NCBI GenBank assembly: GCA_963779325.1
Contig: CAVZXS010000007.1
Coordinates: forward strand, 310,001 to 374,000
DNA from: CAVZXS01 sp963779325
Lineage (GTDB): Bacteria > Bacteroidota > Bacteroidia > Chitinophagales > Chitinophagaceae
Reading direction: 5' to 3'
DNA length: 64,000 nucleotides
Shown: positions 51,234 to 59,275 of the stretch, one piece after another
How the letters are laid out: each line of letters starts with the position of its first letter
Numbering within the stretch: position 1 is the first letter of the stretch
The notes under the pieces: model-generated
Seen by the model: the letters and a program-made list of their open reading frames with translations, nothing else
Told to the model about the DNA's origin: nothing
Database searches by the model: none
Translations under genes and position numbers: made by a program

Positions 51234-51725
51234 TCAGAGCTTATCTTCTGCCTCGAAAACCCACTGCGGCGCATCATTTATTTCCTGCCGCAATAGCAAA
51301 TTGAGCTGTGCTGCATGATGCTGAACGTGCCGCATATTATAAAGCAATATTTCAATAACGGGATAGTTCATTGTTTTAGATTCATTTGTCCAATAGCTAT
51401 TGGCGATTTCATCAGTCATGCCGATAATCAAGTCGCGGCACTTTTTTCTGCAAAATGCCAGGTAAGTTAACAGTTCGCCTTTGGTATAAGTTCTTTCAGG
51501 CATTCGGTCTTCAAATTCGGAAAGTGAAAACGGGGCAGGCGGCGAAAATTTTTTCGGTTCAACAGTCAAATAGTAATCTAAAAAGAATAAACAGTGATAA
51601 GCGTTATACCAAAATTTCTTTTCGGTGTCCCAAAATTTTGCCGGGCAAAGTGTAACGGCATTCTTTAGCATGTCAATACTTGCTCCGAATTGTCGCCAAA
51701 TGATTTCTTTTAATAAGGTATCCAT
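51234..51725 (-). CDS. DinB-family protein
   Basis: A 163-residue four-helix bundle protein of the DinB/YfiT type. The helices carry histidines at expected metal-binding spots: YHCLFFLDYYL and RHVQHHAAQLNLLLRQ. Members of this group are usually metal-dependent thiol S-transferases or of unknown stress-related role. Promoter box TAAGTTTG at 51770-51777 with TTTG at 51800-51803 (22-base spacing) is a good match, 45 bases before the start. Confidence 0.85.
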   Translation of the reverse strand: MDTLLKEIIWRQFGASIDMLKNAVTLCPAKFWDTEKKFWYNAYHCLFFLDYYLTVEPKKFSPPAPFSLSEFEDRMPERTYTKGELLTYLAFCRKKCRDLIIGMTDEIANSYWTNESKTMNYPVIEILLYNMRHVQHHAAQLNLLLRQEINDAPQWVFEAEDKL

Positions 51726-51769
51726 AATAATGTGTTACTTAATTTACCGCCTGACCTAATCTTTTATAC

Positions 51770-51803
51770 CAAACTTAGTTATTTTTAATTAGTAACTGAC
51801 AAA
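51770..51803 (-). promoter_or_regulatory. Promoter of the dinB-like gene
   Basis: Minus strand: TTTG (51800-51803), 22 bases, TAAGTTTG (51770-51777). The plus-strand word AAACTTAGTTATTTTT (51771-51786) is shared with three other promoters at 55794, 58422 and 59825. Confidence 0.65.
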
Positions 51804-51924
51804 ATACAAGTGCGTTTACACCTCATATCGCCGGCTTTTTTAGTTGCAGAATTTTTGAAGACTCAATAACAATTCCCCCGGTTATGCCCGAAATCATTAT
51901 CATGAAATCACTTATCTTTAGCAT

Positions 51925-52749
51925 ATGTTCAGTAAAAAAACAAGCCCTTGTAAAAAATTATTGGCAGTCTGCTTCTTTGCTTTTTCCATCTTTTTAATTA
52001 CAGGTTTTATTTCTACCTGCCCGATAGCTAAAACAAATAAAGCAGCCATGCCCGATACATTATTACTGCAATTGTCCGAACAATTTTTGTACGCAGTAAA
52101 ACTGGATGAACCCACTAATGAACCGGAAGCAAAATTAGCCGGCCTTAACTACGATAGTTTACGGAACGGATTGAATAATGATAATGCCGTTAAAACTTTC
52201 TGGCTGAATATGTATAACGGGTGGTTCCAGGTTTTGGCTGTAAAGAGAAAATTGAAGAATCCTGAAATTTTTAAAAGTAAACAAATAACGATTGCTTCAA
52301 AAAAATTCAGCCTGGATGAAATTGAACACGGCATACTCCGAAAATTTCGCTGGAAATACAGCAAAGGTTACCTTGCTTCCTTCTTCCCCGGTAAAACAAT
52401 TAAACAACTGGCGGTTGAAAAAATTGACTACCGCATACATTTTGCATTAAACTGCGGCGCAAAAAGTTGCCCGCCAATCGCCTTTTATAAGTATGCCAAT
52501 ATTGACAGGCAGCTGGATATAGCCGCCAAGGTTTTTTTAAAATCGGAAACAGAAATTGATACCATTAATAAAACAGTAAGCGTAACAAAGATTATGGATT
52601 GGTTCGCGGCAGATTTTGGAGGTAAAAAAGGCACACGGAAAATTATCAGTAATGCTCTCGGGAAAGATGTAGACGGATATAAAATTAAATACAAGCCTTA
52701 TGATTGGGATGAAAAGCTGCATAATTTCAGCGAGCAAAATGATGAGTAA
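51925..52749 (+). CDS. DUF547 domain protein, exported
   Basis: A 274-residue protein with an N-terminal export signal (about 8-30) followed by a possible lipobox ISTC. DUF547 features are present: KTFWLNMYNGWFQVLAVKR (the conserved W-x-N-x-YN element), FSLDEIEHGILR, RIHFALNCGAKSCPPIAFYKYANIDRQLDIAAKVFL. DUF547 proteins are thought to be cysteine-protease-like and often sit beside arsenosugar genes in Bacteroidota. That fits here: a kinase and two arsenosugar glycosyltransferase genes follow on the same strand. Confidence 0.85.
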   Translation: MFSKKTSPCKKLLAVCFFAFSIFLITGFISTCPIAKTNKAAMPDTLLLQLSEQFLYAVKLDEPTNEPEAKLAGLNYDSLRNGLNNDNAVKTFWLNMYNGWFQVLAVKRKLKNPEIFKSKQITIASKKFSLDEIEHGILRKFRWKYSKGYLASFFPGKTIKQLAVEKIDYRIHFALNCGAKSCPPIAFYKYANIDRQLDIAAKVFLKSETEIDTINKTVSVTKIMDWFAADFGGKKGTRKIISNALGKDVDGYKIKYKPYDWDEKLHNFSEQNDE

Positions 52750-52839
52750 ATAATACTAAATATCTTCATAAGGAAGGCAAAAAGCAGCTCTTTCTTTTTA
52801 GCGTAGTCTAATTTTCAAACTTATAGCCTGAATTCAACA

Positions 52840-53829
52840 ATGTTTTTACTAAAAGTTGCTAAGCCGGAAGAACTTACAAAGTATTTGCAGCAACAGGAAT
52901 GGATTTCGACTGCTGAAACAATTGTTGCGGTAAGCAAAGCCGGCCAAGGCAATATGAATTATGTACTGAGGGCGGATACCGGCAGGCGAACTATAATACT
53001 AAAACAATCACGGGGCTATGCGGAAAAATACCCGCAAATACCCGCTCCTGCCAACAGGGTGACAATAGAAGCCCGGTTTTACCAAAAAATAGCAGAGCAA
53101 ATTGAACTTAAACAAATGATGCCGGGCTTAATTGGTATTGATGATGAAAACAATATCATGGCATTGGAAGATTTGGGTAGCGCTAAGGATTATACTTTTT
53201 TATATAATTTAAAAAAACTACTGAGTACCGAAGAAATAACCACCACGGTTACGTGGTTACATGTATTGCATAACCGGTTAAAAAGATCAACGGGTGATAC
53301 CGCATTATCCAACCGGGAAATGAGGCTGCTGAATCATGAACATATTTTTAATTTTCCATTTCAAAAAAATAACGGACTTAATTTAGACACTGTTCAAAAA
53401 GGATTGCAGGCAATTGCCATGCCTTATAAAAATGATCCGCTGCTAAAAAAGAAAGTAGAAGAGTTAGGCATACTCTATTTATCTGACGGGCCGTATTTAT
53501 TACACGGAGATTTTTATCCGGGCGGTTGGTTACACACTGCAACGGGCATTAAAATAATTGATGCTGAATTTTGTTTTTATGGCTTAAGAGAATTTGATTT
53601 GGCAGTAATGACAGCACATCTTTATCTTACAAAACATGATGAAACTTTTCTGTCCGTTATAAAAAACAGCTACCCGGCTTTTCACGAATTAAATATTGAT
53701 ATACTGAATGGCTTTACAGGTACGGAAATAATGAGAAGATTGCTGGGGCTGGCGCAACTACCCGTAAAATTAACCCTAACGGAAAAAGAACACCTGCTAA
53801 AAAAAGCCCGGCAACTGATAATGAAATAA
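52840..53829 (+). CDS. Kinase of the methylthioribose-kinase/aminoglycoside phosphotransferase fold
   Basis: A 329-residue small-molecule kinase. N-lobe: AGQGNMNYVLRADTGRRTIILKQSRGYAEKYPQI with the ATP-binding lysine. Catalytic loop: LLHGDFYPGGW (HGD with Asp). Metal-binding: KIIDAEFCFYGLREFDLAVMTAHL. The motifs DAEFCFYGxREFD and GxGNxNYVLR match methylthioribose kinase (MtnK) more closely than antibiotic kinases. MtnK phosphorylates C1 of 5-methylthioribose; a dimethylarsinoyl-ribose would be a similar sugar. The gene sits nine bases before an arsenosugar glycosyltransferase, so phosphorylation of an arsenosugar precursor is a testable inference. Confidence 0.82.
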   Translation: MFLLKVAKPEELTKYLQQQEWISTAETIVAVSKAGQGNMNYVLRADTGRRTIILKQSRGYAEKYPQIPAPANRVTIEARFYQKIAEQIELKQMMPGLIGIDDENNIMALEDLGSAKDYTFLYNLKKLLSTEEITTTVTWLHVLHNRLKRSTGDTALSNREMRLLNHEHIFNFPFQKNNGLNLDTVQKGLQAIAMPYKNDPLLKKKVEELGILYLSDGPYLLHGDFYPGGWLHTATGIKIIDAEFCFYGLREFDLAVMTAHLYLTKHDETFLSVIKNSYPAFHELNIDILNGFTGTEIMRRLLGLAQLPVKLTLTEKEHLLKKARQLIMK

Positions 53830-53838
53830 ATTTGTGTG

Positions 53839-54450
53839 ATGGACAATGCTGTAATCATTTTTGTAAAAAATCCGGTACCCGGAAAAGTAAAAACGAGACT
53901 GGCCGCTGCCGTTGGAAATGATAAGGCCCTGGCTATTTATCTTGATTTAGTAACACACACCCTGGAAGCAGTAGAAAATGTGACGGCTGATAAGTACATT
54001 TATTTTTCTGATGAAATGGATGCTGCCATCGGTCAAAATGGTTTAGCCTTTACAAAGGCTGTACAATCAGGCGAAGATTTAGGAGAAAAAATGAAAAACG
54101 CTTTCCGCGATGTTTTGAATAGCGGGTACAAAAAAGTTATTATCATAGGAACCGATTGCCCGGGTATTAGCCGGGAAATTTTACAGCAGGCATTTGATGA
54201 GTTGAATGATACAGATATTGTACTTGGCCCGGCTGCGGACGGCGGTTACTATCTGCTTGGAATGAAAACCCTGTACCCGCTGCTGTTTGATACTATTGAA
54301 TGGAGTACACCAACTGTACTGAAAGCAACCGTTGACAGATGTATACAAACTAACCTGCGGCACCAATTACTTGAAGAGCTGAGTGATATTGATGAAGAAA
54401 AAGATTTGGTGCATTTTTATAAACTACTGAAACAGGCCGGCAATGATTAG
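53839..54450 (+). CDS. TIGR04282-family arsenosugar biosynthesis glycosyltransferase
   Basis: A 203-residue CofC/GT-A-like nucleotidyl- or glycosyltransferase. Motifs: AVIIFVKNPVPGKVKTRLAAAVG at the N-terminus, QSGEDLGEKMKNAFRDVLNSGYKKVIIIGTDCPG, and DIVLGPAADGGYYLLGM with the Asp-rich nucleotide site. It is annotated in this family from proximity to ArsS radical-SAM genes. ATG 53839 is preferred over GTG 53836. The 3' end overlaps the following glycosyltransferase by eight bases. No ArsS or ArsM gene is in the window, so the pathway link is inferred from the family. Confidence 0.85.
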   Translation: MDNAVIIFVKNPVPGKVKTRLAAAVGNDKALAIYLDLVTHTLEAVENVTADKYIYFSDEMDAAIGQNGLAFTKAVQSGEDLGEKMKNAFRDVLNSGYKKVIIIGTDCPGISREILQQAFDELNDTDIVLGPAADGGYYLLGMKTLYPLLFDTIEWSTPTVLKATVDRCIQTNLRHQLLEELSDIDEEKDLVHFYKLLKQAGND

Positions 54451-55137
54451 CATAATAATACCCGCACTAAACGAAGAAGTTAATATTAAAAAACTGGTTC
54501 CTTATTTACAAAGTTGCTGAGCTGAATAAGGAAATAGAAATAATAGTTGCAGACGGCGGAAGTACAGATGGCACCCGGGCAGCAGCCGAAGCATGCGGGA
54601 GCAACACTTATTGTTTCAGCAGTTAAAGGAAGAGCGACGCAGATGAATGCCGGTGCAAGAGCGGCAAAGTATAATATATTATATTTTGTACATGCCGATT
54701 CCGTTCCCCCGCCATCATTTTATACAGATATTACCGATGCCGTAAACGCCGGTTATGAAACAGGACGTTACCGAACAAAGTTTGACAGCAATAACATGCT
54801 GTTGAAGATAAATGCTTTTTTTACACGTTTCGATTGGTTTGTTTGTTATGGAGGCGATCAGACGCTGTTTGTAACCGCCTCTTTATTTAAAAAAATAAAC
54901 GGGTACAATGAAAACTTATTGATCATGGAGGAATATGATTTTGTAAAAAGAGCAAGGGAATTTGTACGATATAAAATATTTTCGAAACCGGCACTGGTTT
55001 CGGCCCGTAAGTATGATACAAACTCCTGGTGGCAGGTGCAAAAAGCGCATTATAGTATTGTACGACTGTATAAAAAAGGAACGCCGCAAAAAGAGCTGGT
55101 TGAAAAATATAAGCGGCTGCTTAAAAATTTAAAATAA
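54443..55137 (+). pseudogene. TIGR04283-family glycosyltransferase, two frameshifts
   Basis: GT-A family 2 glycosyltransferase usually partnered with TIGR04282. The start MISIIIPALNEEVNIKKLVPYLQ is normal, then the frame is lost near 54515-54518. The +1 frame carries AELNKEIEIIVADGGSTDGTRAAAEACG, and an extra G near 54597-54600 moves to a third frame with ATLIVSAVKGRATQMNAGARAAKYNILYFVHADSVPPPSFY through YGGDQTLFVTASLF and the end at 55137. The catalytic DGGSTDGT and HADS elements are intact at DNA level. Two indels would leave no functional product unless they are consensus errors. Confidence 0.8.
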
Positions 55138-55206
55138 TCATCTTCTTTACAATTCGTGTTTACACATATGCTGTAATATTTTGTAAACTATAGCCGAAAC
55201 CCCGGC

Positions 55207-55272
55207 AGGGAAAAGAGTTACGTTGCGCGAAGCGACAACCATTCATTTTTTGCGGACACTAACCGTGGCGAT
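55207..55272. repeat. Hairpin-containing dispersed repeat, copy A
   Basis: GTTGCGC-GAA-GCGACAAC hairpin near 55222-55240 followed by TTTTTGCGGACACTAACC. It aligns with copies B (57183), C (58461) and D (59865). The GCGGACACT/ACGGACACT word is shared with D. Confidence 0.6.
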
Positions 55273-55298
55273 AGAATTACCTGATTTGAGAAAGTATC

Positions 55299-55724
55299 CT
55301 ACCCACGTTTTAATGATGCATCTATTATTCCCTTCAGCACTTCCCGGTCAATATCCTCCAACTTATTTATGTAGAGGCAACCGACACCTGTCTTATGCTT
55401 GCCAAGCTTTTTAAGCGCTTCAGCATGTTCTTTAATACCTGCGCTGATGTACAGTGACAGATTCGTTTTACGGGGACAAAAACCTATTCGGAGCCAATCA
55501 ACTTCTCTGCCGGTGGCGGGGCTTTTGTATCTTTTAGTACCAAAACCAATGATTGAGTTGCTCCACAATACCGGCCGTTCCCCGGTTGCTTTTTTCATCA
55601 TTTCCAAAAGCACAAAACTGTCTTTACGCTTTTGTTCATCGGTAATAGTATTAATAAAATTCTCCACGCTTAAAGCCGTTGGTTTTATTTTTATTTCTGC
55701 TAATTTTGATTTTTTTTCAGCCAT
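55299..55724 (-). CDS. DUF1801 domain protein
   Basis: A 141-residue YdhG-like protein. Recognisable are the N-terminal ENFINTITDEQKRKDSFVLLEMMKKATGERPVLWSNSIIGFGTKRYKSPATGREVDWLRIGFCPRKTNLSLYI, with the RPVLW and IGFCPRKxNLSLY pattern of DUF1801, and a C-terminal KLEDIDREVLKGIIDASLKRG helix. Function is unknown; some relatives bind ligands in a shallow pocket. It is preceded by a promoter box at 55793-55800. Confidence 0.85.
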   Translation of the reverse strand: MAEKKSKLAEIKIKPTALSVENFINTITDEQKRKDSFVLLEMMKKATGERPVLWSNSIIGFGTKRYKSPATGREVDWLRIGFCPRKTNLSLYISAGIKEHAEALKKLGKHKTGVGCLYINKLEDIDREVLKGIIDASLKRG

Positions 55725-55792
55725 TTGAAATTATTATTTGTTTGACCGGGCAGTACGGGGTTGCTTATTTCGGTTGTAAAAATATTTTATTT

Positions 55793-55824
55793 CAAACTTA
55801 GTTATTTTTTAATGATTGTTACAA
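55793..55824 (-). promoter_or_regulatory. Promoter of the DUF1801 gene
   Basis: TAAGTTTG (minus, 55793-55800) about 69 bases before the start, with TTG (55822-55824) 21 bases upstream. It shares the AAACTTAGTTATTTTT word with three other promoters. Confidence 0.6.
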
Positions 55825-55847
55825 GAGCGGTTTTTTTTATTCTGCAA

Positions 55848-57110
55848 TTACCTGCTTTTCTTTTCCGGCTGAAATTTTGCTGCTTTTGCCCTGGCAATTC
55901 TTAACATTTCTTCTACTTTAAATCCCAGCGGTTTACCTTCGGCAACTTTATTTTTTGCTCTTAAGAGTGCCTGTTCAAAACCTTTTGGTACGTTTTCGCC
56001 TGTCCACCAGTTATACTCTTCGGTGTATAGCCAGGCGTATTCGTCGCCGGTGCGTAATGCATAATAGGCGTTATGTTCAAACCAATCTGCCTGTTGTTTT
56101 TGAGTAAGCATTTTCCCCTGGCCGCTTAAGCGGTAGGGAAATGAAATTACATTGGCCCAATGCCCGCTGGTATAATCGGCCGAAACGGCGTGGCCAATTT
56201 TAAAATGTGCAGCAAATTTAAAATGCAATTCCGGCGGTACTAAAGCCAATGCATCACTTTTTAAAGTAGTGGCAGTTTCATAAAATTCCAGTGCCGAGGT
56301 ATAATAATAAGCTTCCTCATTGGCATCTACTAAAATTGCTTTGCCTTTTATAGCATCAAAAATACCAACAGTAAAGGGTAAGTGCAAGCCCCACCACATT
56401 TCCTTAAGCCGGTTATTTGTATATTTTAAATCCTGCACCGGTATCAAAGGCTCTGCAAAAGGCGACCCATGCTGAAAATCAGAGAACTCTCTTAATGAAT
56501 AAATTATTAAATCAGGAAATTCTTCCTGCAATGCGTTAATAAATTGGGCGCCACGCTGGCGCACCCGGCTGTAATATTCCTCATAAGTATATTTATTTGC
56601 AAAAGGTTGCTCCGGGTATTTCCATGGATTTTTGCCGGGCTTATAGGGTTCGGCATCCCAAAGTACACCTTTGCAGTGTAAAGCTTTTGCCAACTTTGCC
56701 GAAAAACGAATTTGTTTTTCTGCGACAGCCCAATCTTCATCAGAAAACCAATCCATTTGCGAACCGCCATATAGCACCACAAAATTATCAGTAAGTATTT
56801 TACTTTGGGGCATTTTATTGGCCAGCTCTAATTCATAATTCATGCTATCCGGTGAAAGTGTACGCAGATCATTTACCATAAACACATTACCTGCACCGGC
56901 ATATTTGGGTATTTTTATTCCCAGACCATCAAATACACCTATTTCATATTTTTTCAAATTATTTCTCAGCTCAAAAGTATAAGGCGAGTTCCATCCAAAA
57001 TCTAAAAGCTTTTTTTTGGTTTGCGAATTGGTTACCTGGCCAAAGCTTTGGCTTGCTATTAAAAGAAGTATACCAAAAATTTGTTTGAATAATAAACGTT
57101 GGGCTTTCAT
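55848..57110 (-). CDS. Secreted protein with possible TIM-barrel glycoside-hydrolase-like body
   Basis: A 420-residue protein with a signal peptide (FKQIFGILLLIASQSFGQ). The body begins KKLLDFGWNSPYTFELRNNLKKYEIGVFDGLGI and has alternating strands and helices with VLYGGSQMDWFSDEDW, KGVLWDAEPYKPGKNPWKYPEQPF, PDLIIYSLREFSDFQHG, and EYAWLYTEEYNWWTG. The acidic residues at strand ends (DAEPY, TEEYNWW) are arranged as in many (beta/alpha)8 hydrolases, but no family is recognised. It is probably periplasmic and acts on a polysaccharide, which is a guess. Confidence 0.6.
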   Translation of the reverse strand: MKAQRLLFKQIFGILLLIASQSFGQVTNSQTKKKLLDFGWNSPYTFELRNNLKKYEIGVFDGLGIKIPKYAGAGNVFMVNDLRTLSPDSMNYELELANKMPQSKILTDNFVVLYGGSQMDWFSDEDWAVAEKQIRFSAKLAKALHCKGVLWDAEPYKPGKNPWKYPEQPFANKYTYEEYYSRVRQRGAQFINALQEEFPDLIIYSLREFSDFQHGSPFAEPLIPVQDLKYTNNRLKEMWWGLHLPFTVGIFDAIKGKAILVDANEEAYYYTSALEFYETATTLKSDALALVPPELHFKFAAHFKIGHAVSADYTSGHWANVISFPYRLSGQGKMLTQKQQADWFEHNAYYALRTGDEYAWLYTEEYNWWTGENVPKGFEQALLRAKNKVAEGKPLGFKVEEMLRIARAKAAKFQPEKKSR

Positions 57111-57182
57111 TATCTTTTTTTATTAAATGTACTTAATATAAAATAAACCCGGTACAATACCCAAGCGGCAACCGGCCAAAAA

Positions 57183-57256
57183 AGAAAAGGGAGTTGCGTG
57201 ACGCAAGAACCCGGTATTTATTATTTTATCATAGAAATCCGGGGCGCAGGAGGATG
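57183..57256. repeat. Hairpin-containing dispersed repeat, copy B
   Basis: TTGCG-TGA-CGCAA (57194-57206) in an AAAGGGAGTTGCGTG context, close to copies C and D. It lies just after the stop of the ParE-like toxin gene. Confidence 0.6.
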
Positions 57257-57277
57257 ATTATTGGAAACGAAGCCGCG

Positions 57278-57586
57278 TTATATTTTCCTGAGTTTGTTGC
57301 GGGGATGTTTATAGGTATTGTGTACTGCATAAACCACTACTTGATTTTCGATAATTTCATACACAACTACAAAAGGAAATTTTTCAAGCTTTACATCCCG
57401 TAATACTTTCAGCGGGTCTTCATTTATGTAACTGTAAAAAGCCGGGTTTGCAGACAATTCCTTGTATCGTTGCTGCAAGGAGTCAAGGAATCTTTCTCCG
57501 AGTCCCGCCAATTTTTCTTCATAATAGTTATACGCATCAACAGTATCCTGATGGGCTTCCTGTTTTACAATGAAAGTAAAGGGCAT
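57278..57586 (-). CDS. RelE/ParE-type toxin
   Basis: A 102-residue toxin of the type II RelE/ParE superfamily: FIVKQEAHQDTVDAYNYYEEKLAGLGERFLDSLQQRYKELSANPAFYSYINEDPLKVLRDVKLEKFPFVVVYEI. The central LRDVKLEKFPFVVVYEI and terminal VYAVHNTYKHPRN positions match ParE-like members. The antitoxin gene precedes it, ending one base before the toxin start. ParE toxins target gyrase, while RelE toxins cut mRNA; which applies is not clear. The short spacing is typical for the operon. Confidence 0.85.
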   Translation of the reverse strand: MPFTFIVKQEAHQDTVDAYNYYEEKLAGLGERFLDSLQQRYKELSANPAFYSYINEDPLKVLRDVKLEKFPFVVVYEIIENQVVVYAVHNTYKHPRNKLRKI

Positions 57587-57587
57587 G

Positions 57588-57815
57588 TTATTTCTTTTGC
57601 TGACGGGCGGCGTTCAATGATTCTTCTGCAGTATACGATTTGCTGATTCCATCCAGATGATTTTGCCTTCGCTGATGGAATTGCTCAATGTCTTCTTTGG
57701 TATAACTCCAATTAATCTCATCTTCCAGCAGCGTGTATATTGCCTGCAGTTTTTGCTCGTCGGCTACATCAATGTATTGATGCAGTTTATCTCTTAATGA
57801 TAATGGAAGGCCCAT
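57588..57815 (-). CDS. Antitoxin of the RelE/ParE module
   Basis: A 75-residue protein of the addiction-module type: a short helical N-terminus (PLSLRDKLHQYIDVADEQKLQAIYTLLEDEI) followed by a flexible charged C-terminus (YTKEDIEQFHQRRQNHLDGISKSYTAEESLNAARQQKK) that would wrap the toxin. It precedes the toxin by one base. The promoter is at 57832-57862. Confidence 0.85.
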   Translation of the reverse strand: MGLPLSLRDKLHQYIDVADEQKLQAIYTLLEDEINWSYTKEDIEQFHQRRQNHLDGISKSYTAEESLNAARQQKK

Positions 57816-57831
57816 GACTTTTGAGTTTGTA

Positions 57832-57862
57832 CAAATTTACTCTTTTCCTGCTAAAGTTGCAA
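57832..57862 (-). promoter_or_regulatory. Promoter of the toxin-antitoxin operon
   Basis: TTG (57860-57862), 20 bases, TAAATTTG (57832-57839), ending 17 bases before ATG 57815. This is a good match to the Bacteroidetes consensus. Confidence 0.6.
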
Positions 57863-57981
57863 TCTTTAAGATATGTGGAGTTTCTATCTTCGCATATCTG
57901 TTATTACAAGTTGTGATGCTTGAAAGGGCAATTTGGATTTTATTTTTTTGCAGAAACTGACCCTGAAGAAGCTTGTTGTTT

Positions 57982-58344
57982 TTACCATTCTTGAATAATA
58001 ATTCCCAACTGTTTATCCATTAATGCAAATTCCTTTGCGCCCCAGGGACGAAGTGTAATTTCTTTAAGATTTGGATGAAGAAATTCAGGATGAGATTTAG
58101 AAACCTTTCCATAAACCTCTTCAATATTTTTAGTCACTAATCTAAATTCAGGGCTATGTTCTTTAGCCAGTTCTGCATTTTCAAAAAGATTTATGCGTAA
58201 TCCATCTTTTTCCAATACACAAAATGGTTGACCGGATTTTATTTCATCATGTCCGATAGTAAAACCCAGGCAGTCGACAAATAATTTCAAGCCATTGGTA
58301 ATATTGGTATAAAAAACATTTGGAACCAGTTTTTCAAAATTCAT
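57982..58344 (-). CDS. VOC/glyoxalase-like protein
   Basis: A 120-residue protein of the vicinal-oxygen-chelate fold. It starts LVPNVFYTNITNGLKLFVDCLGFTIG and has HPNLKEITLRPWGAKEFALMDKQLGIIIQEW at the C-terminus, where the ALMDxxG pattern is typical. Metal ligands are partly preserved (Glu near the end). Such single-domain proteins include resistance and detoxification enzymes and many of unknown role. The promoter box is at 58421-58428. Confidence 0.8.
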   Translation of the reverse strand: MNFEKLVPNVFYTNITNGLKLFVDCLGFTIGHDEIKSGQPFCVLEKDGLRINLFENAELAKEHSPEFRLVTKNIEEVYGKVSKSHPEFLHPNLKEITLRPWGAKEFALMDKQLGIIIQEW

Positions 58345-58420
58345 AAACTAATTTTTTAAAAATTGCAGGAAGCGTATTTACAATTACCGCTAACCCGCCG
58401 CTTAGTGTATATTTTTATTT

Positions 58421-58447
58421 CAAACTTAGTTATTTTTTAATTAGCAA
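58421..58447 (-). promoter_or_regulatory. Promoter of the VOC gene
   Basis: TAAGTTTG (58421-58428) with TTG (58445-58447) at a 16-base spacing; shares AAACTTAGTTATTTTTTA with the others. Confidence 0.55.
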
Positions 58448-58460
58448 CCGGGCCAAAAAA

Positions 58461-58528
58461 AGGAAGGGAGTTGCGTGGCGCGACAACCAGGCATTTTATT
58501 TATTGCAGGCACTTGACCGGGGCGAAGG
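58461..58528. repeat. Hairpin-containing dispersed repeat, copy C
   Basis: GGGAGTTGCGTGGCGCGACAAC (about 58466-58487) followed by an A/T-rich stretch and GGGGCGAAGG, matching copies A, B and D in order. Confidence 0.6.
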
Positions 58529-58534
58529 TTTCAA

Positions 58535-59275
58535 TTACTTATAGTAAGGTAATACAGAATCAATAAACCATTGAGGAGGATTATTTACATGTAGCTGTAA
58601 TGCTCCTTCAAATACCTCAGCTATTAAAATTAAATTTTTACCGGAGTTATCAAACAGATATGCTCTGTGAACTAAATGAATGGCCGGAAATAAATTTTTA
58701 AGTGTACCGGAGTACCGGGACCTGATTTTCTCAATATTTACGGGATGCCCTCCTTTTTCTACCCTGCTGGCTACCCTTCCTACATTAATCTCAGGATCAT
58801 CTGTACACACAAAATAGAGATAGGTTTTGTAGCCATTTTTTTTTGCATTTTTGATCTCATCAATTTTGGAACGATGACTCATGACCGTTTCAAAAGAAAA
58901 TGACTTATTGTTTTTATACAATAGCCATCGTATAAATGCTGCCACAAATGAAGCTTCATAACTATGTGTATCTTTTGCCTTATCAACTATATAGTTTTCT
59001 CTTATTTCAATATTAATCTGATGACCTTCAGCAGCGGCTTTAGCTATTAAAGATTTTGCTTCTTTTGAATTTTTAAATTTCTCTAAATCTCTCGGGTTGG
59101 ACTTAGTACTAATTGATCCCAAATCCACCAGGCCGCTACTGCTTAGTTTTTTTTCCAGTACATCGGCATTAATAAAATAACCGGGATCATATTGTTTTTT
59201 GAATTCATCAAACAATGTGCTTTTACCGGAACCGTTAGGGCCGGCAAATATTCTAAGACGCTTATTTCTTTGCAT
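58535..59275 (-). CDS. Zeta-toxin-like P-loop kinase
   Basis: A 246-residue AAA-type nucleotide-binding protein. Walker A GPNGSGKST (about 12-20) opens the protein. Then FINADVLEKKLS with the Asp that binds sugar nucleotide or substrate in zeta-toxins, EIRENYIV, and TYLYFVCTDDPEINVGRVASRVEKGGHPVNIEKIRSRY with the conserved arginine region. Zeta toxins phosphorylate UDP-GlcNAc and block cell-wall synthesis. The preceding gene on this strand overlaps by 14 bases and is the likely antitoxin partner. Confidence 0.85.
   Translation of the reverse strand: MQRNKRLRIFAGPNGSGKSTLFDEFKKQYDPGYFINADVLEKKLSSSGLVDLGSISTKSNPRDLEKFKNSKEAKSLIAKAAAEGHQINIEIRENYIVDKAKDTHSYEASFVAAFIRWLLYKNNKSFSFETVMSHRSKIDEIKNAKKNGYKTYLYFVCTDDPEINVGRVASRVEKGGHPVNIEKIRSRYSGTLKNLFPAIHLVHRAYLFDNSGKNLILIAEVFEGALQLHVNNPPQWFIDSVLPYYK

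Noticed and set aside
52840..53829. Aminoglycoside resistance kinase
   Set aside because: Motifs fit the methylthioribose-kinase group better and the gene context is not that of a resistance cassette.
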